A DNA stretch of 55,755 nucleotides from an uncultured Pseudomonadota bacterium (GCA_903867225.1 CAIPQN010000044.1:1-55755), one strand, 5' to 3'; positions 45,635 to 55,692 are shown, numbered from the stretch's first letter. Program-made: numbers and translations. Notes: a model not told the origin generated them from the letters alone.

Positions 45635-48238
45635 ATGAATTCCCCCCGTTTTCCATCGCGTTTCTTACATTGGTGCGAACAACAAATTGTTCACTTTCCT
45701 TGGGTTATTGTTTTAACTGCTATATTTCTTTGCATTGGCACCAGTTATTACGTTTTTAATAATTTAACTGTTAATACCAATAGTGCAGAAATGTTGTCGC
45801 CTGATTTACCCTTTCAGCAAAATCAACGACGTATTGATAAAGCCTTCCCACAAGATGCTTACACAACATTGTTTGTTATCGATGCGAATTCTCCTGAAGA
45901 AGCAAGCCAAAGTGCGACAAAATTAGTCGATGTAATTCGTACTCAAACCGATCGTTTTGATTCGGTTTATATTCCAACGGATAGCGATTTTTTTCGCCAA
46001 CAAGCATTGCTATATTTGGATACGCCTGATTTAGAACTGGTCGCAAAACAACTGACAGACGCACAACCATTTATTGGTCATTTAGCCCAAAATTATTCGC
46101 TCGATGGTTTATTCGACATTATTCAACAAGCATTAAATGAAAAAGAACATGTTTTACCGATGGATTTAAACCCGTTATTACAGGCTGTGGATAAAACTAT
46201 TTCTACGCAATTAGACGGTAAATCGAATTCACTTTCGTGGCAAAATTTATTGGCGAATAATAAATTTTCTCAAGATGCAAATCGTGTTTTAGTTATTGCA
46301 AAACCAAAGTTACATTTTGACGAAATGTTGCCAGCCGAAGTTGCACAAGCGTCGGCAAGAGATGTCGCACAAAAAATCATGCAAGAAAATTCTAGTGTGC
46401 GAGTTCGGATTACGGGTGAAGCGGCTTTAGAGCATGAAGAGTTAGAAAGTGTCAGCTCGGGAGCTGAAATTTCTGGCATTGTGTCATTTATTCTCGTTTT
46501 TGGCGCACAATGGATTGGCGTGCGTTCATTACGATTAGTGGTGATTACTTACGTCGTGTTAGTCATGGGCTTGATTTTGACAGCAGGTTTTGCAGCGATT
46601 ACCGTTGGACATTTAAACGTTATTTCAATCGCTTTTGCGACGTTATATATCGGTTTAGGGGTAGATTATGCCGTGCATATTTGTTTGTATTATCGCGAAC
46701 GTAAAGTTCGGGGGTATTCAAATTTAGATGCTATTCATCACAGTATTAGTGGCGTGGGTTCGTCATTATTTTTGTGTGCATTAACCACTGCATTAGGTTT
46801 TTTAGCATTTATTCCTACAGATTATTCGGGTGTTTCAGAATTAGGAATTATCTCAGGCGGTGGTATTTTTATCGGTTTATTTATTTCATTAACCGTTTTA
46901 CCTGCATTATTTTGTATTTTTCCTGTCAATAATCCGCAACCGATTCATTCTAAATTCGCGCCACAATTTATTGTGACATTCCCATTTCATTTCAATAAAT
47001 CGATTCGTATCGTTTCAATTTTATTGGCATTTAGCGCAATTGGCGTGTTAACTAATTTAACATTTGATGCAAATCCGATTAACTTGCGCGATCCGCAAAG
47101 TGAGTCTGTTTCAACAATTAAGGAATTATTGCAATCGAAAAATGATTCGCCATTTGCGGTAACTGGTTTGGCAAATAATTTAGATGACGCGCAAGCCTTA
47201 GCAGAAAAAATGAAGAAATTGTCTGGGGTTCATGAAGTCATTACGTTAGCAAGTTTGGTCGCTGAAAACCAAGATGAAAAATTAGCAATTATTGAAGATT
47301 TAAATTTAATGCTCGGAAATCAACTAGATAATTTCAATGTTAAATTGCCAGAAAATCATGAACAACGCACAGCATTCGTGAAATTTAATGAACAATTAAA
47401 ACGTTCGATTGCAGATAAAACGCTGAATGCGCCCATCGAAACGCTTGAAAAATTACAAAGTCACGTTGAGATTCTTTTACACGCGCACAGCTCTGAACCC
47501 GAAATTTACACACAATTAGAAAAAAATATATTGGGTTTATTACCTTATACGCTTGACCGTTTGCGAATCAGTTTAAGCGCGAAAGCATTTGGATTAAATG
47601 ATATTTCTAACGATATTCGTTCACGTTGGGTGAGCCAAGATGGTTTGTATAAAGTGTTGATTACGCCTGAAAAAAATCAAAATATCGAAGCAAATATGAA
47701 AGAATTTGTCGCTCAAATTAAAAGTGTAGACGACACAGTTTCAGGCTTGCCAATTGCGAATGAAGCGGGAGGTGATGCAGTAGTTGAAGCGTTTATTCAA
47801 GCCTTTGGCGGTGCATTTATCGCGATCACACTTTTGCTTTTAATCATTTATCGAAATTTCAAACATACTGCATTAGTTATTGCACCTCTCATGTTGGCTG
47901 CATTATTAACGGGCGCGACAAACGTGTTACTTGATAATCCATTCAATTTTGCTAATGTGATTGCGTTACCATTATTGTTGGGACTTGGAATTGATAGCAG
48001 CATTTTGATTATGCACCGATTACATTTTAATAAAAATGAAGACGAAAATTTGTTGCATAGCAGCACGACACGCGGAATTATTTTTAGTTCTATTACGACA
48101 TTATGTAGTTTTTCGAGTTTGTCATTTACGCATCATCAAGGCATGGCAAGCATGGGGTTGTTGTTGTCGATAGGTTTGTTTTTTACGGTAATTTGTTCGT
48201 TAATAGTCTTGCCTGCGTGGAGCGGAAAGAGAATTTGA
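45635..48238 (+). CDS. hpnN: Hopanoid-associated RND transporter, HpnN-like
   Basis: 867 residues of the MMPL/RND superfamily: helix 1 (~22-42), periplasmic domain (~45-270), a helix cluster ~275-435 with the block TLYIGLGVDYAVHICLYYRE, a second periplasmic part (~445-715) and the second cluster (~718-862). The TLYIGLGVDYA-type block and two-loop layout match HpnN, which moves hopanoids to the outer membrane. Other MMPL transporters are similar, so the specific call is moderate. No squalene-hopene cyclase gene is in the window. Confidence 0.72.
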   Translation: MNSPRFPSRFLHWCEQQIVHFPWVIVLTAIFLCIGTSYYVFNNLTVNTNSAEMLSPDLPFQQNQRRIDKAFPQDAYTTLFVIDANSPEEASQSATKLVDVIRTQTDRFDSVYIPTDSDFFRQQALLYLDTPDLELVAKQLTDAQPFIGHLAQNYSLDGLFDIIQQALNEKEHVLPMDLNPLLQAVDKTISTQLDGKSNSLSWQNLLANNKFSQDANRVLVIAKPKLHFDEMLPAEVAQASARDVAQKIMQENSSVRVRITGEAALEHEELESVSSGAEISGIVSFILVFGAQWIGVRSLRLVVITYVVLVMGLILTAGFAAITVGHLNVISIAFATLYIGLGVDYAVHICLYYRERKVRGYSNLDAIHHSISGVGSSLFLCALTTALGFLAFIPTDYSGVSELGIISGGGIFIGLFISLTVLPALFCIFPVNNPQPIHSKFAPQFIVTFPFHFNKSIRIVSILLAFSAIGVLTNLTFDANPINLRDPQSESVSTIKELLQSKNDSPFAVTGLANNLDDAQALAEKMKKLSGVHEVITLASLVAENQDEKLAIIEDLNLMLGNQLDNFNVKLPENHEQRTAFVKFNEQLKRSIADKTLNAPIETLEKLQSHVEILLHAHSSEPEIYTQLEKNILGLLPYTLDRLRISLSAKAFGLNDISNDIRSRWVSQDGLYKVLITPEKNQNIEANMKEFVAQIKSVDDTVSGLPIANEAGGDAVVEAFIQAFGGAFIAITLLLLIIYRNFKHTALVIAPLMLAALLTGATNVLLDNPFNFANVIALPLLLGLGIDSSILIMHRLHFNKNEDENLLHSSTTRGIIFSSITTLCSFSSLSFTHHQGMASMGLLLSIGLFFTVICSLIVLPAWSGKRI

Positions 48239-48369
48239 TTCTCACTATCGATATAGGCGAAAATAATTTTCTGACTTTATTTTTTGATAGTGTTAAGAAA
48301 CTTGTGGTTAACTACTTAATAAAAGTAGATAGCAAAAATAATTCAATTTTTATCAATAGGAAAATACTC

Positions 48370-48822
48370 ATGAAAAAAAGAGATATAGCATTGGTGTTAT
48401 TAAGCACATTATCTTTAGCTGGTGTGCCTACACTTTCAAAAGCAGATTCTTGTTCAGAGATAAAAGAACAGTATTGGGATTGTGTTCGTGATGCGATGAA
48501 CGGTGGTTCATGTAATAGCAACATTTCAATTCCGCCTGAATGTTTAACAGCGGGATCCGCTCCAAGTGGCGGCAGCTCTGGTTCGTCATCGTCCTACTCG
48601 CCGCCACCTCGAGCAAGTTTTTTTAAAAAGAAAGAAAAGCCCTTTGTTTATCAAGCCGACCTTCCCGCTAAAAAACAAGTCAAAGTAATCGACATCAAAC
48701 CTGCCAATGGCAAAATCTATCTCGAAACCGAAGAGGAGGTTGATGAATACCTCACGAGAATTAGAGATGATTTGACGGAAGCAATTAACGACGGCAAACG
48801 AGTTCGTCTGCAATTTCAGTGA
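48370..48822 (+). CDS. Small secreted Cys/Ser-rich protein, function unknown
   Basis: 150 residues from ATG 48370 (AGGA upstream); the frame runs upstream into hpnN. Signal peptide 1-25 (SKA-D). The mature start has four Cys in a short span (SCSEIKEQYWDC, SCNSN, ECL), followed by a Ser/Gly/Pro-rich linker and a basic then acidic C-terminal domain ending RVRLQFQ. No family recognised. Overlaps no other gene; the HAD gene starts 72 bases later. Confidence 0.6.
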   Translation: MKKRDIALVLLSTLSLAGVPTLSKADSCSEIKEQYWDCVRDAMNGGSCNSNISIPPECLTAGSAPSGGSSGSSSSYSPPPRASFFKKKEKPFVYQADLPAKKQVKVIDIKPANGKIYLETEEEVDEYLTRIRDDLTEAINDGKRVRLQFQ

Positions 48823-48893
48823 AAAGATGCGTAAAAAACCAAAACTGCAACCACCACTACCATTTTCTTTTAACCCTTTTACAGGCGAGCTTT

Positions 48894-49559
48894 ATGACTT
48901 TAGCAATTTTTGATTTAGACAATACGTTAATTGCAGATGATAGTGATTATTTATGGGGGCAGTTTTTGGTTGATCAGGGAATTGTCGATCGCACGATTTA
49001 TAAACAAGTTAACGCTCAATTTTACGAAGATTATCAACAAGGTTCGTTAGATATGATGGCGTTTTTACGGTTTGCTTTGAAGCCACTTGCTGATCATCCT
49101 ATTGATCAATTACACCTTTGGCGCGAACAATTTTTAAACGAAATTATTTCACCAATTATATTAAAAGCGGCAGCCGAATTAGTTGAAAAACATCGTTCAT
49201 TAGGTCACACGTTATTAGTGATTACCGCAACAAATCGCTTTATTACCGCACCGATTGTTGAAATGTACGGTATTGAACATTTACTCGCGACCACCCCAGA
49301 ATTAGTTAATGAGCAATACACAGGAGAAATTGTTGGTATCCCGTGTTTTCAAGAAGGGAAAGTGACAATGTTGAATGAATGGTTAGAAAAAAATGGCGAA
49401 TCTTTAACGGGGAGTTATTTTTACAGTGACTCACACAATGATTTGCCATTATTAAAACTGGTTGATAATCCGATTGCGGTGAATCCCGATGATAAATTGC
49501 GCCAATTTTCAGAAACAGAAGGTTGGAAAATTATAGATTTACGCGGCGAAATTATCTGA
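48894..49559 (+). CDS. HAD-IB family phosphatase (SerB-like)
   Basis: 221 residues from ATG 48894 (AGGCGAG upstream). Motif I FDLDNTL with D7 as nucleophile and D9 as acid/base; motif II VITATN; motif III GKVTMLNEW; motif IV YSDSHNDLPLL. The cap is small and helical. HAD-IB members include SerB and lysophosphatidate phosphatases; substrate not fixed. The serine link (serC, gck) makes SerB-like activity worth considering, but SerB proper has an ACT part that is absent here. Confidence 0.85.
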   Translation: MTLAIFDLDNTLIADDSDYLWGQFLVDQGIVDRTIYKQVNAQFYEDYQQGSLDMMAFLRFALKPLADHPIDQLHLWREQFLNEIISPIILKAAAELVEKHRSLGHTLLVITATNRFITAPIVEMYGIEHLLATTPELVNEQYTGEIVGIPCFQEGKVTMLNEWLEKNGESLTGSYFYSDSHNDLPLLKLVDNPIAVNPDDKLRQFSETEGWKIIDLRGEII

Positions 49560-49765
49560 ATAAAAATCAAAAATGAAGCAAGCACCTTTTCCATTTTTTA
49601 TTCCTAAAAACAACAGCAATTCTGCGTTAGTGACTAATTTTAACCTTGGAATAGAAGATTATAAAAATGATAAGTAAAGAAACAACAAAAAGCACATTTC
49701 CGAGTTTCGATTCGTTAATCAATTAGATTTTTTAACGCATAGATATAGATTTTGCAGGAGAAATA

Positions 49766-50497
49766 ATGTCAAAAGGTAATGGACATTCGTATGATTGTAC
49801 TTGTAATTGGTGCAGTCAAAGTTTATATGGCGCATCAGGCGGAATTAAAGTATCTGTTCGAGAAATATCAAATGGTTCGATGAAACTTGGTCGTTCAAAT
49901 CCAGACAAGCACAATTATGAAGAGTTCAAAAGAACTTACATCAATCCGAATGCTCAGTGTCAATTTTGTGGTCAGAGAGTCTTTTTTTGTCAGTTAGAAA
50001 ATGGCGGAAAAGTTTTTTTTGATGAATTAGGTCCGCCTTGGACAAAACATCCATGCTGGGATTTACAAAAGCAAAAAATGTCTTTTGTGAAACCCCTTAG
50101 CCTTAGCTATAGCCCTCTCACATTTGCGTGGGAAAAAAATGGTTGGGGTCCTTTTAAGTTAATGGGAATTAAAATTTTAGATTCTGGCTTTGACAAAATT
50201 GAAGGTGTTTATAAAGGAAAAAAATTGAAATTATTTTCTAAGCGTAAAAAAGCTAATAGCTTAATTAGTGATTTACAAAAGCAATTTGAATTACAAGCAG
50301 GGCAGCACCCGCCTAGAGTACAAGTTAAACAAATTGAAAAATATCAATTTAAGGTTTCAACCTTCATTTTTGATAAAGATTTGAATGTAATTCCAAAAGA
50401 ATACGATGCTTTAAATTACCTTGATGCAATTTACAAGAAAAATCCCCATCCCACTTCCTCAAGCCAAAGTAAAAAATTCTTGACCAAAAAACATTGA
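49766..50497 (+). CDS. Orphan protein with zinc-binding motif
   Basis: 243 residues; no named family comes to mind. The start has C11, C13 and C16 in DCTCNWC. A second block, NPNAQCQFCGQRVFF then VFFDELGPPWTKHPC, has C65, C68, H95 and C97 arranged like a zinc ribbon; similar blocks recur in hypothetical proteins of other bacteria. The C-terminal half is basic, with repeated Lys stretches. Strong ribosome-binding site (CAGGAG). Small ORFs at 49573-49677 and beyond lack a good site. Codon use seems AT-rich relative to purT and fits a foreign gene. Confidence 0.55.
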   Translation: MSKGNGHSYDCTCNWCSQSLYGASGGIKVSVREISNGSMKLGRSNPDKHNYEEFKRTYINPNAQCQFCGQRVFFCQLENGGKVFFDELGPPWTKHPCWDLQKQKMSFVKPLSLSYSPLTFAWEKNGWGPFKLMGIKILDSGFDKIEGVYKGKKLKLFSKRKKANSLISDLQKQFELQAGQHPPRVQVKQIEKYQFKVSTFIFDKDLNVIPKEYDALNYLDAIYKKNPHPTSSSQSKKFLTKKH

Positions 50498-50588
50498 AAA
50501 AACAACTGTTGCTTTAGCTTTTGAAAAAGCCAAATTGAAAAATAAATAAGCAACTCAAATAACATCATTTTCACAAACAAAAAATACT

Positions 50589-51968
50589 ATGACCTTTAGC
50601 ATCGAAACCCTCTTAAACGAACACAGCAACGATAAATTCGATTTACACGAACAATTTTTAAACAACCAAATGGTGCGTGTTTTAAAAACCATTGGTTATG
50701 ACCGCCATTACAAAAAAGCGGTTGGACAATATCTTTACGACCAAGAAGGCACAGAATATCTCGATTTATTGAGCGGTTTTGGTGTGTTTGCGATTGGGCG
50801 AAATCACCCGACCGTCATTGAAGCGTTAAAAGAAACTCTGACGTTGGAATTACCGAATTTAGTGCAACTCGACGTATCAATTTTGAGCGGTTTGTTGGCA
50901 AAAGAAATTCTTAAAACCACGCCTGAAAATTTAACCAAAATGTTTTTCTGTAATTCGGGAACAGAAGCTGTTGAAGCGGCGATTAAATTTGCCCGTTTCA
51001 CGACCAAACGCGACAAAATTGTGTTTTGCGACCATGGTTATCACGGTTTAACAATGGGTGCGTTGTCGCTCAACGGTGAGAACATTTTTAAAGAAGGGTT
51101 CGGTTCATTATTGCCAAATTGCGAAGCGATTCCGTTCAATGATTTAGCTGCATTAGAAAAAGCCTTGAGTAATAAAGATGTGGCGGCATTTATCGTCGAA
51201 CCAATTCAAGGTAAAGGCGTGAATTTACCAGACGATAATTATTTACCCGAAGTCGAACGCTTGTGTAAACAATACGGCACGCTGTTTGTCGCAGACGAAG
51301 TACAAACAGGTTTAGGACGCACGGGGAAATTCTGGGCAGTTAACCATTGGAATGTGCAACCTGACATGATTTGCATGGCAAAAGCGTTATCAGGCGGATT
51401 TGTTCCCGTTGGTGGCGTAGCGATAACTACGAAAATTATGGATACCGTCTACAACCGTATGGACAGAGCTGTCGTTCACGGTTCAACCTTTGCCAAAAAT
51501 AACATGGCGATGGCGGCAGGTTTAGCTACGTTGGAAGTCATGAAAAATGAAAATTTAGTCGAAAACAGCCTAAAAATCGGCACTGACATCATTAACAATT
51601 TGAACGCCATGACACCACGTTATGAATTACTTAAAGAAGCTCGTGGCAAAGGTATGATGATTGCCGTCGAATTCCAATCACCAAAAAGTTTAAAACTCAA
51701 AGCAGGTTGGGCAATGCTTGAAGCGGCAAATAAAGGTTTATTCTGCCAAATGGTGACGATTCCATTATTCAAAGAACACCATATTTTGACCCAAGTCGCA
51801 GGACACGGAATGAACGTGGTGAAATTGTTGCCGCCGTTGAATTTAACTCAAAAAGACCACGGCACGATTATCAGCGCATTCGATAAAACGATTGGTGAAA
51901 CGCATAAAATGGGCGGGGCGATTTGGGATTTAGGTAAAAATTTGGCAGGTCATGCACTGAAAAAATAG
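50589..51968 (+). CDS. Class III aminotransferase, HpnO candidate
   Basis: PLP-dependent omega-type aminotransferase, 459 residues. Layout: [18 protein letters not shown] (~57-74), [17 protein letters not shown] (~119-135), [13 protein letters not shown] (~237-249), the PLP Lys K265 in [14 protein letters not shown]. The N-terminal part, with [10 protein letters not shown] and LSGFG, resembles HpnO, which makes aminobacteriohopanetriol in methanotrophs. Acetylornithine aminotransferases are the main alternative. No arginine genes are near; hpnN is 2.4 kb upstream, so HpnO is preferred but not proven. Confidence 0.7.
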   Translation: MTFSIETLLNEHSNDKFDLHEQFLNNQMVRVLKTIGYDRHYKKAVGQYLYDQEGTEYLDLLSGFGVFAIGRNHPTVIEALKETLTLELPNLVQLDVSILSGLLAKEILKTTPENLTKMFFCNSGTEAVEAAIKFARFTTKRDKIVFCDHGYHGLTMGALSLNGENIFKEGFGSLLPNCEAIPFNDLAALEKALSNKDVAAFIVEPIQGKGVNLPDDNYLPEVERLCKQYGTLFVADEVQTGLGRTGKFWAVNHWNVQPDMICMAKALSGGFVPVGGVAITTKIMDTVYNRMDRAVVHGSTFAKNNMAMAAGLATLEVMKNENLVENSLKIGTDIINNLNAMTPRYELLKEARGKGMMIAVEFQSPKSLKLKAGWAMLEAANKGLFCQMVTIPLFKEHHILTQVAGHGMNVVKLLPPLNLTQKDHGTIISAFDKTIGETHKMGGAIWDLGKNLAGHALKK

Positions 51969-52054
51969 ATAGTCCCTGCAATGAATGTCGATGTTCTAAA
52001 TTTACAATTTGTAAGCCATATTCTTTTTCACTCAAAAAATCCAAGGTCAAAAAT

Positions 52055-53254
52055 ATGAAATTAGGTTCCGCGTTAACGCCTTCTGCAACAAAAGCGATGT
52101 TACTTGGCAGTGGAGAATTAGGTAAAGAATTAGTGATTTCGTTACAGCGTTTAGGCGTGGAAGTTATTGCTGTTGATCGTTACGAAAATGCACCTGCCCA
52201 CGCCGTTTCTCACCGCTCTTATGTGATTGATATGACAGATGGCGAAGCATTAAAAGCCTTAATCGCCAAAGAACGTCCTCATTTTATTATTCCTGAAATT
52301 GAAGCTCTCGCTACAGACGCATTGGCAGAAATTGAAGCGCAGGGTAATTGCACCGTTGTTCCAAATGCTCGCGCCATTCAATTGACGATGAATCGAGAAG
52401 GTATTCGCACATTAGCTGCCGAAACGTTATCTGTACCGACTTCATCGTATGCGTTTGCCGAATCGTTTGAAGAATTGAAAACGGCTGTTGAAAATGGCAT
52501 TGGTTATCCATGTTTTGTTAAGCCTACGATGTCGTCATCAGGCAAAGGGCAATCTATGGTGAAAACACCAGAAGAATTAACCGCTGCATGGGATTACGCG
52601 AAAAATAGTGGGCGTGTTGATACGGGCAAAGTCATTGTTGAAGGTAAAATTGATTTTGATTTTGAAATCACATTATTAACGGTTCGTGCTTTGAATTCAG
52701 ATGGTGAAGTCGTTACACATTTTTGTGAACCGATTGGTCACATTCAAGAAAACGGTGATTATCGTGAAAGTTGGCAACCTCAAGCCATGACTGAACAAGC
52801 AATTAAAAATTCTCAACAAATTGCAAAAAAAATCACCGATGCAATGGGGGGATTAGGATTATTTGGCGTGGAATTATTTATTTGTGGTGATGACGTTTGG
52901 TTTAGTGAAGTTAGTCCGCGTCCACATGATACAGGTATGGTTACGTTACTTACGCAAGTGCAAACTGAATTCGATTTACACGCTCGCGCCATTTTAGGTT
53001 TGCCAGTTAATACGCAATTAACAATTGCTGGAGCGAGTGCTGTAATTTTAAGTCCCATCGACGCACAAGGTGTCATTTATCAAGGTTTAGAGCACGCTTT
53101 AAGTGTCCCGCATACCGACGTGCGCTTATTTGGAAAGCCCGAAGCATTTGTTAATCGTCGCATGGGAGTAGCTTTAGCAATTGCTAATTCTGCCGATACA
53201 GCTCGCAGGAATGCGGTTCAAGCCGCAAATTTAGTGGTGATAAAGACGAGTTAA
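52055..53254 (+). CDS. purT: Formate-dependent phosphoribosylglycinamide formyltransferase
   Basis: ATP-grasp enzyme using formate and ATP to formylate GAR, avoiding formyl-H4F. 399 residues. N-terminus has [23 protein letters not shown]-grasp core with [30 protein letters not shown], and the [14 protein letters not shown] block near 280-295. AAGG precedes the ATG. In a C1 user it can tie formate to purine synthesis. Confidence 0.95.
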   Translation: MKLGSALTPSATKAMLLGSGELGKELVISLQRLGVEVIAVDRYENAPAHAVSHRSYVIDMTDGEALKALIAKERPHFIIPEIEALATDALAEIEAQGNCTVVPNARAIQLTMNREGIRTLAAETLSVPTSSYAFAESFEELKTAVENGIGYPCFVKPTMSSSGKGQSMVKTPEELTAAWDYAKNSGRVDTGKVIVEGKIDFDFEITLLTVRALNSDGEVVTHFCEPIGHIQENGDYRESWQPQAMTEQAIKNSQQIAKKITDAMGGLGLFGVELFICGDDVWFSEVSPRPHDTGMVTLLTQVQTEFDLHARAILGLPVNTQLTIAGASAVILSPIDAQGVIYQGLEHALSVPHTDVRLFGKPEAFVNRRMGVALAIANSADTARRNAVQAANLVVIKTS

Positions 53255-53264
53255 AGGTATTGGT

Positions 53265-54005
53265 ATGCGTAACGGTGTGGTGATTTTTTTGATGATAGGA
53301 TGTTGTAGTGAGGCAACCGCTGATATTTATAAAAAAGTAGTTGGCAGTAATGGCGTAATTACTTACACCAACAAATCTGTCGTAACGACAGAAAAACCAA
53401 TTATAAAAACAGCTGCCCCACGACCAGCCACACCAACAGTAGGCTATTTTTACAAATATCAAGATACTGAAAAGCACGTTATTTACACGGATAAACCGCG
53501 TACCGACGTAGCATTATTAAGTAAAATGAAAGTTACCGTACCAGCGAAAAATGCGCCACCACTTTTTTTCAATACACCGTATCCACCAACGGTCACTTCG
53601 TTTTACAGTAATCCGAATAAAGCTAAATTCAATAATTTAATCGCTCAAGCGGCAGAACGTCATCAAGTCGATGCAAAATTGGTTCACGCCGTTATTCAAG
53701 CAGAATCAGCTTACCGTCCTGATGCTGTTTCATCAGCAGGGGCAGTGGGATTAATGCAATTGATGCCAGCGACCGCCATTCGTTTTGGTGTGATAGATAG
53801 TAATAATCCAGAGCAAAATATCAACGGAGGAACTCGTTATTTGCGACACTTAATGGATTTATTTCCTAATAGTTTAGATCTTGCCGTAGCAGCATATAAC
53901 GCGGGCGAAAATTCAGTGTTACGTCACAATAATTCGATTCCACCGTATCCAGAAACGCAAAACTACGTCAAACAAGTCATGGCGTTATATAACCAAAAAT
54001 CGTAA
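53265..54005 (+). CDS. Lytic transglycosylase (SLT domain) with DUF4124-like repeats
   Basis: 246 residues. Signal peptide (~1-20, ATA-D). Two DUF4124-like segments, YKKVVGSNGVITYTNK and YFYKYQDTEKHVIYTDKP, are probably carbohydrate- or cell-wall-related. The C-terminal SLT domain (~130-245) has E147 in AESAYRPDAVSSAGAVGLMQ, the catalytic acid, then GTRYLRHLM and AAYNAGENSV. Cleaves peptidoglycan with 1,6-anhydro ends. Starts 10 bases after purT. Confidence 0.92.
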   Translation: MRNGVVIFLMIGCCSEATADIYKKVVGSNGVITYTNKSVVTTEKPIIKTAAPRPATPTVGYFYKYQDTEKHVIYTDKPRTDVALLSKMKVTVPAKNAPPLFFNTPYPPTVTSFYSNPNKAKFNNLIAQAAERHQVDAKLVHAVIQAESAYRPDAVSSAGAVGLMQLMPATAIRFGVIDSNNPEQNINGGTRYLRHLMDLFPNSLDLAVAAYNAGENSVLRHNNSIPPYPETQNYVKQVMALYNQKS

Positions 54006-54007
54006 AT

Positions 54008-54038
54008 AAAAAAATCCGCTTATAAAAGCGGATTTTTT
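54008..54038. terminator. Bidirectional terminator between SLT gene and fdxA
   Basis: AAATCCGCTT and AAGCGGATTT with loop ATAA, A run left and T run right, between convergent genes. Confidence 0.9.
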
Positions 54039-54057
54039 GTTTTGAAAATTAGAAAAC

Positions 54058-54381
54058 TTATCTTTCGAGTAACTCTAATTTACCTTCTTTACCATTCCAT
54101 TCATCAGCATCTGGCATCGCATCTTGAACGTCAGTAATGATGGGCCAAATTTTTGATAATTCAGCATTCAACGCTGCGAATTGTTCTTGACCCTCTGGTA
54201 ACTCATCTTCAGCATGAATCGCATTTGCAGGACATTCTGGTTCACACAAAGTACAGTCAATACATTCATCGGGATCAATTACCAAAAAATTTGGACCCAC
54301 ATGGAAGCAATCAACAGGACATACATCGACACAATCGGTAAATTTACATTTAATGCAATTTTCAGTAACAACAAAAGCCAT
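54058..54381 (-). CDS. fdxA: Ferredoxin FdxA, [3Fe-4S][4Fe-4S] type
   Basis: 107 residues. Cys pattern matches 7Fe ferredoxin I: C9, C17 and C50 for the 3Fe-4S cluster, and C21, C40, C43, C46 for the 4Fe-4S cluster; C12 and C25 would be free. The C-terminal extension (about 60-107) is also typical. Electron carrier in the cytosol; partner not visible. Confidence 0.95.
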   Translation of the reverse strand: MAFVVTENCIKCKFTDCVDVCPVDCFHVGPNFLVIDPDECIDCTLCEPECPANAIHAEDELPEGQEQFAALNAELSKIWPIITDVQDAMPDADEWNGKEGKLELLER

Positions 54382-54444
54382 AATTCTGGTCTCTAAAAAG
54401 GATAAAAGGGAAAATTATTTGAACTCGAACATTTTAACAGAAAG

Positions 54445-54873
54445 TTACTGCTTACCAAATAAATGCGCGGCTTGAGGTGGTGCTTTTTGCTGTAAACAAT
54501 GATACGCAGCATTTTCATATTTAATCGTTAACGATTGAGCATTTTCATGCTCTGTTAAAAATTTTTCAGCTTCAATCGCGGTTAAATCTTTCATCATAAA
54601 TGTTGAAATACATTCACAGGCTTTGCTAACTCTTGATTTATCATTATCAGGATTAGCTGAATTTTTTAACTCACGTTGTACACATTGATTTTCAAATGTT
54701 TTTTCAAATTTTTGCTTGTCGTCATCACTTACCTTTGCACCAATCAATGTGTGACTAATCGGTGTTTTTTGAGCTACTTTATTTGTTACAGGTGCTTTTT
54801 CATCGGAACAGCCAACAATTAACGCAAGGCTTAAAACAGCAACGTACATTTTTTTAATAGGATATTTTTTCAT
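54445..54873 (-). CDS. Putative lipoprotein with paired Cys, function unknown
   Basis: 142 residues. Lipobox ALIVGC puts the lipidated Cys at 22, after a 21-residue basic-hydrophobic signal. The mature part is helical and polar, with four further Cys (NQCVQREL, SKACECIS, AAYHCLQQ) that could pair in the periplasm. No family recognised. Divergent from crp. Confidence 0.65.
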   Translation of the reverse strand: MKKYPIKKMYVAVLSLALIVGCSDEKAPVTNKVAQKTPISHTLIGAKVSDDDKQKFEKTFENQCVQRELKNSANPDNDKSRVSKACECISTFMMKDLTAIEAEKFLTEHENAQSLTIKYENAAYHCLQQKAPPQAAHLFGKQ

Positions 54874-54898
54874 AGAAAGTCACAGAAAATAGGTAAAA

Positions 54899-54911
54899 TA
54901 GCATTATGCTA
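54899..54911. repeat. 13-bp palindrome in the lipoprotein/crp divergent region
   Basis: TAGCATTATGCTA is a perfect palindrome with a central T. It lies between the start codons of two divergent genes. Could be an operator. It does not resemble a CRP site (TGTGA-N6-TCACA). Confidence 0.5.
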
Positions 54912-54969
54912 GAACCACGAAAAAAAGCAACGCGCCGTATTATTTCCGTTTCCAGAGTCACTCTCCATT

Positions 54970-55689
54970 ATGAAATCTGTTTATAGTCACTTACCTTATC
55001 AAGAATCTCTCACCGCCTTCCTCACATTCTGTCATCAAAAAAAATACCCGAGCAAAGTAGACATTATTAGAATTGGGGATGTTGGTGATCGGTTATTTTT
55101 TATCATTGAAGGCTCAGTCGCTATTCTTGCTGAAGATGAAGATGGTGAAGTAGGTCATGAGTTAGTTTTAACCTATTTGAACAAACATGAATTTATTGGT
55201 GAAATTGGAATTTTCAAAGGTTTAGAAACTCGCAAAGTCAATGTGCGAACCCGTGAGCCGTGTGTGTTAGCTGAAATCAGTTATGTTCGATTTAAAGAGC
55301 TTTTGCGTAAAGAATTACTCTACTGTGCGCCCGATATTTTGTATTTAATCGGCGAACAATTATCAGGGCGATTGTTAGCAACTAGTCGAAAATTATGTGA
55401 ATTAGCATTTATTGATGTTGAAGGACGGATTGCTGGTGCATTACTGGATTTATGTAAATCCCCCGATGCCATTACACATCCCGATGGAATGCAGTTACAT
55501 ATTTCACGACAAGAACTTGGGCGGATTGTCGGGTGTTCGCGTGAAATGGCGGGGCGCGTATTGAAAGAACTAGAACTCAAAGGCGTGATTGCATCTCACG
55601 GTAAAACGATTGTTGTTTACCAAAAATTCCGCAAAGCCCCGTCTCTTCAGGTCGGGGATGTAAGGAATATCGGCGTAGCCCCGCTTTAA
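54970..55689 (+). CDS. crp: Crp/Vfr-like cAMP-responsive regulator, C-terminus altered
   Basis: 239 residues. cNMP-binding domain (about 25-120) with IIEGSVAIL and FIGEIGIFKG, in which the family's GELGLF Glu is kept, then the dimer helix and the winged HTH with ISRQELGRIVGCSREMAGRVLKEL, close to CRP/Vfr. The typical CRP end HGKTIVVYG... is present as ASHGKTIVVYQ, but about 20 extra residues follow, encoded by the end of an IS200/IS605-type element. The normal stop is gone. Family length is about 210. The GEIG block and arginine after it suggest cAMP binding. Confidence 0.88.
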   Translation: MKSVYSHLPYQESLTAFLTFCHQKKYPSKVDIIRIGDVGDRLFFIIEGSVAILAEDEDGEVGHELVLTYLNKHEFIGEIGIFKGLETRKVNVRTREPCVLAEISYVRFKELLRKELLYCAPDILYLIGEQLSGRLLATSRKLCELAFIDVEGRIAGALLDLCKSPDAITHPDGMQLHISRQELGRIVGCSREMAGRVLKELELKGVIASHGKTIVVYQKFRKAPSLQVGDVRNIGVAPL

Positions 55690-55692
55690 AAT
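55631..55692 (-). mobile_element. Right end of an IS200/IS605-type element
   Basis: Contains GCCCCGTCTCTTCAGGTCGGGG, an imperfect hairpin typical of IS200/IS605 sub-terminal structures (CCCCG / CGGGG), then GATGTAAGGAATATCGGCGTAGCCCC. Directly beyond it the C-terminal end of a TnpA-like frame begins on the minus strand. The end overlaps the last codons of crp. Exact boundary is not fixed; cleavage sites of these elements are not marked by inverted repeats. Confidence 0.7.

Noticed and set aside
49573-49677. A 34-codon ORF between the HAD gene and the zinc-motif orphan
   Set aside because: Lacks a Shine-Dalgarno sequence and any motif; chance frame is likely.
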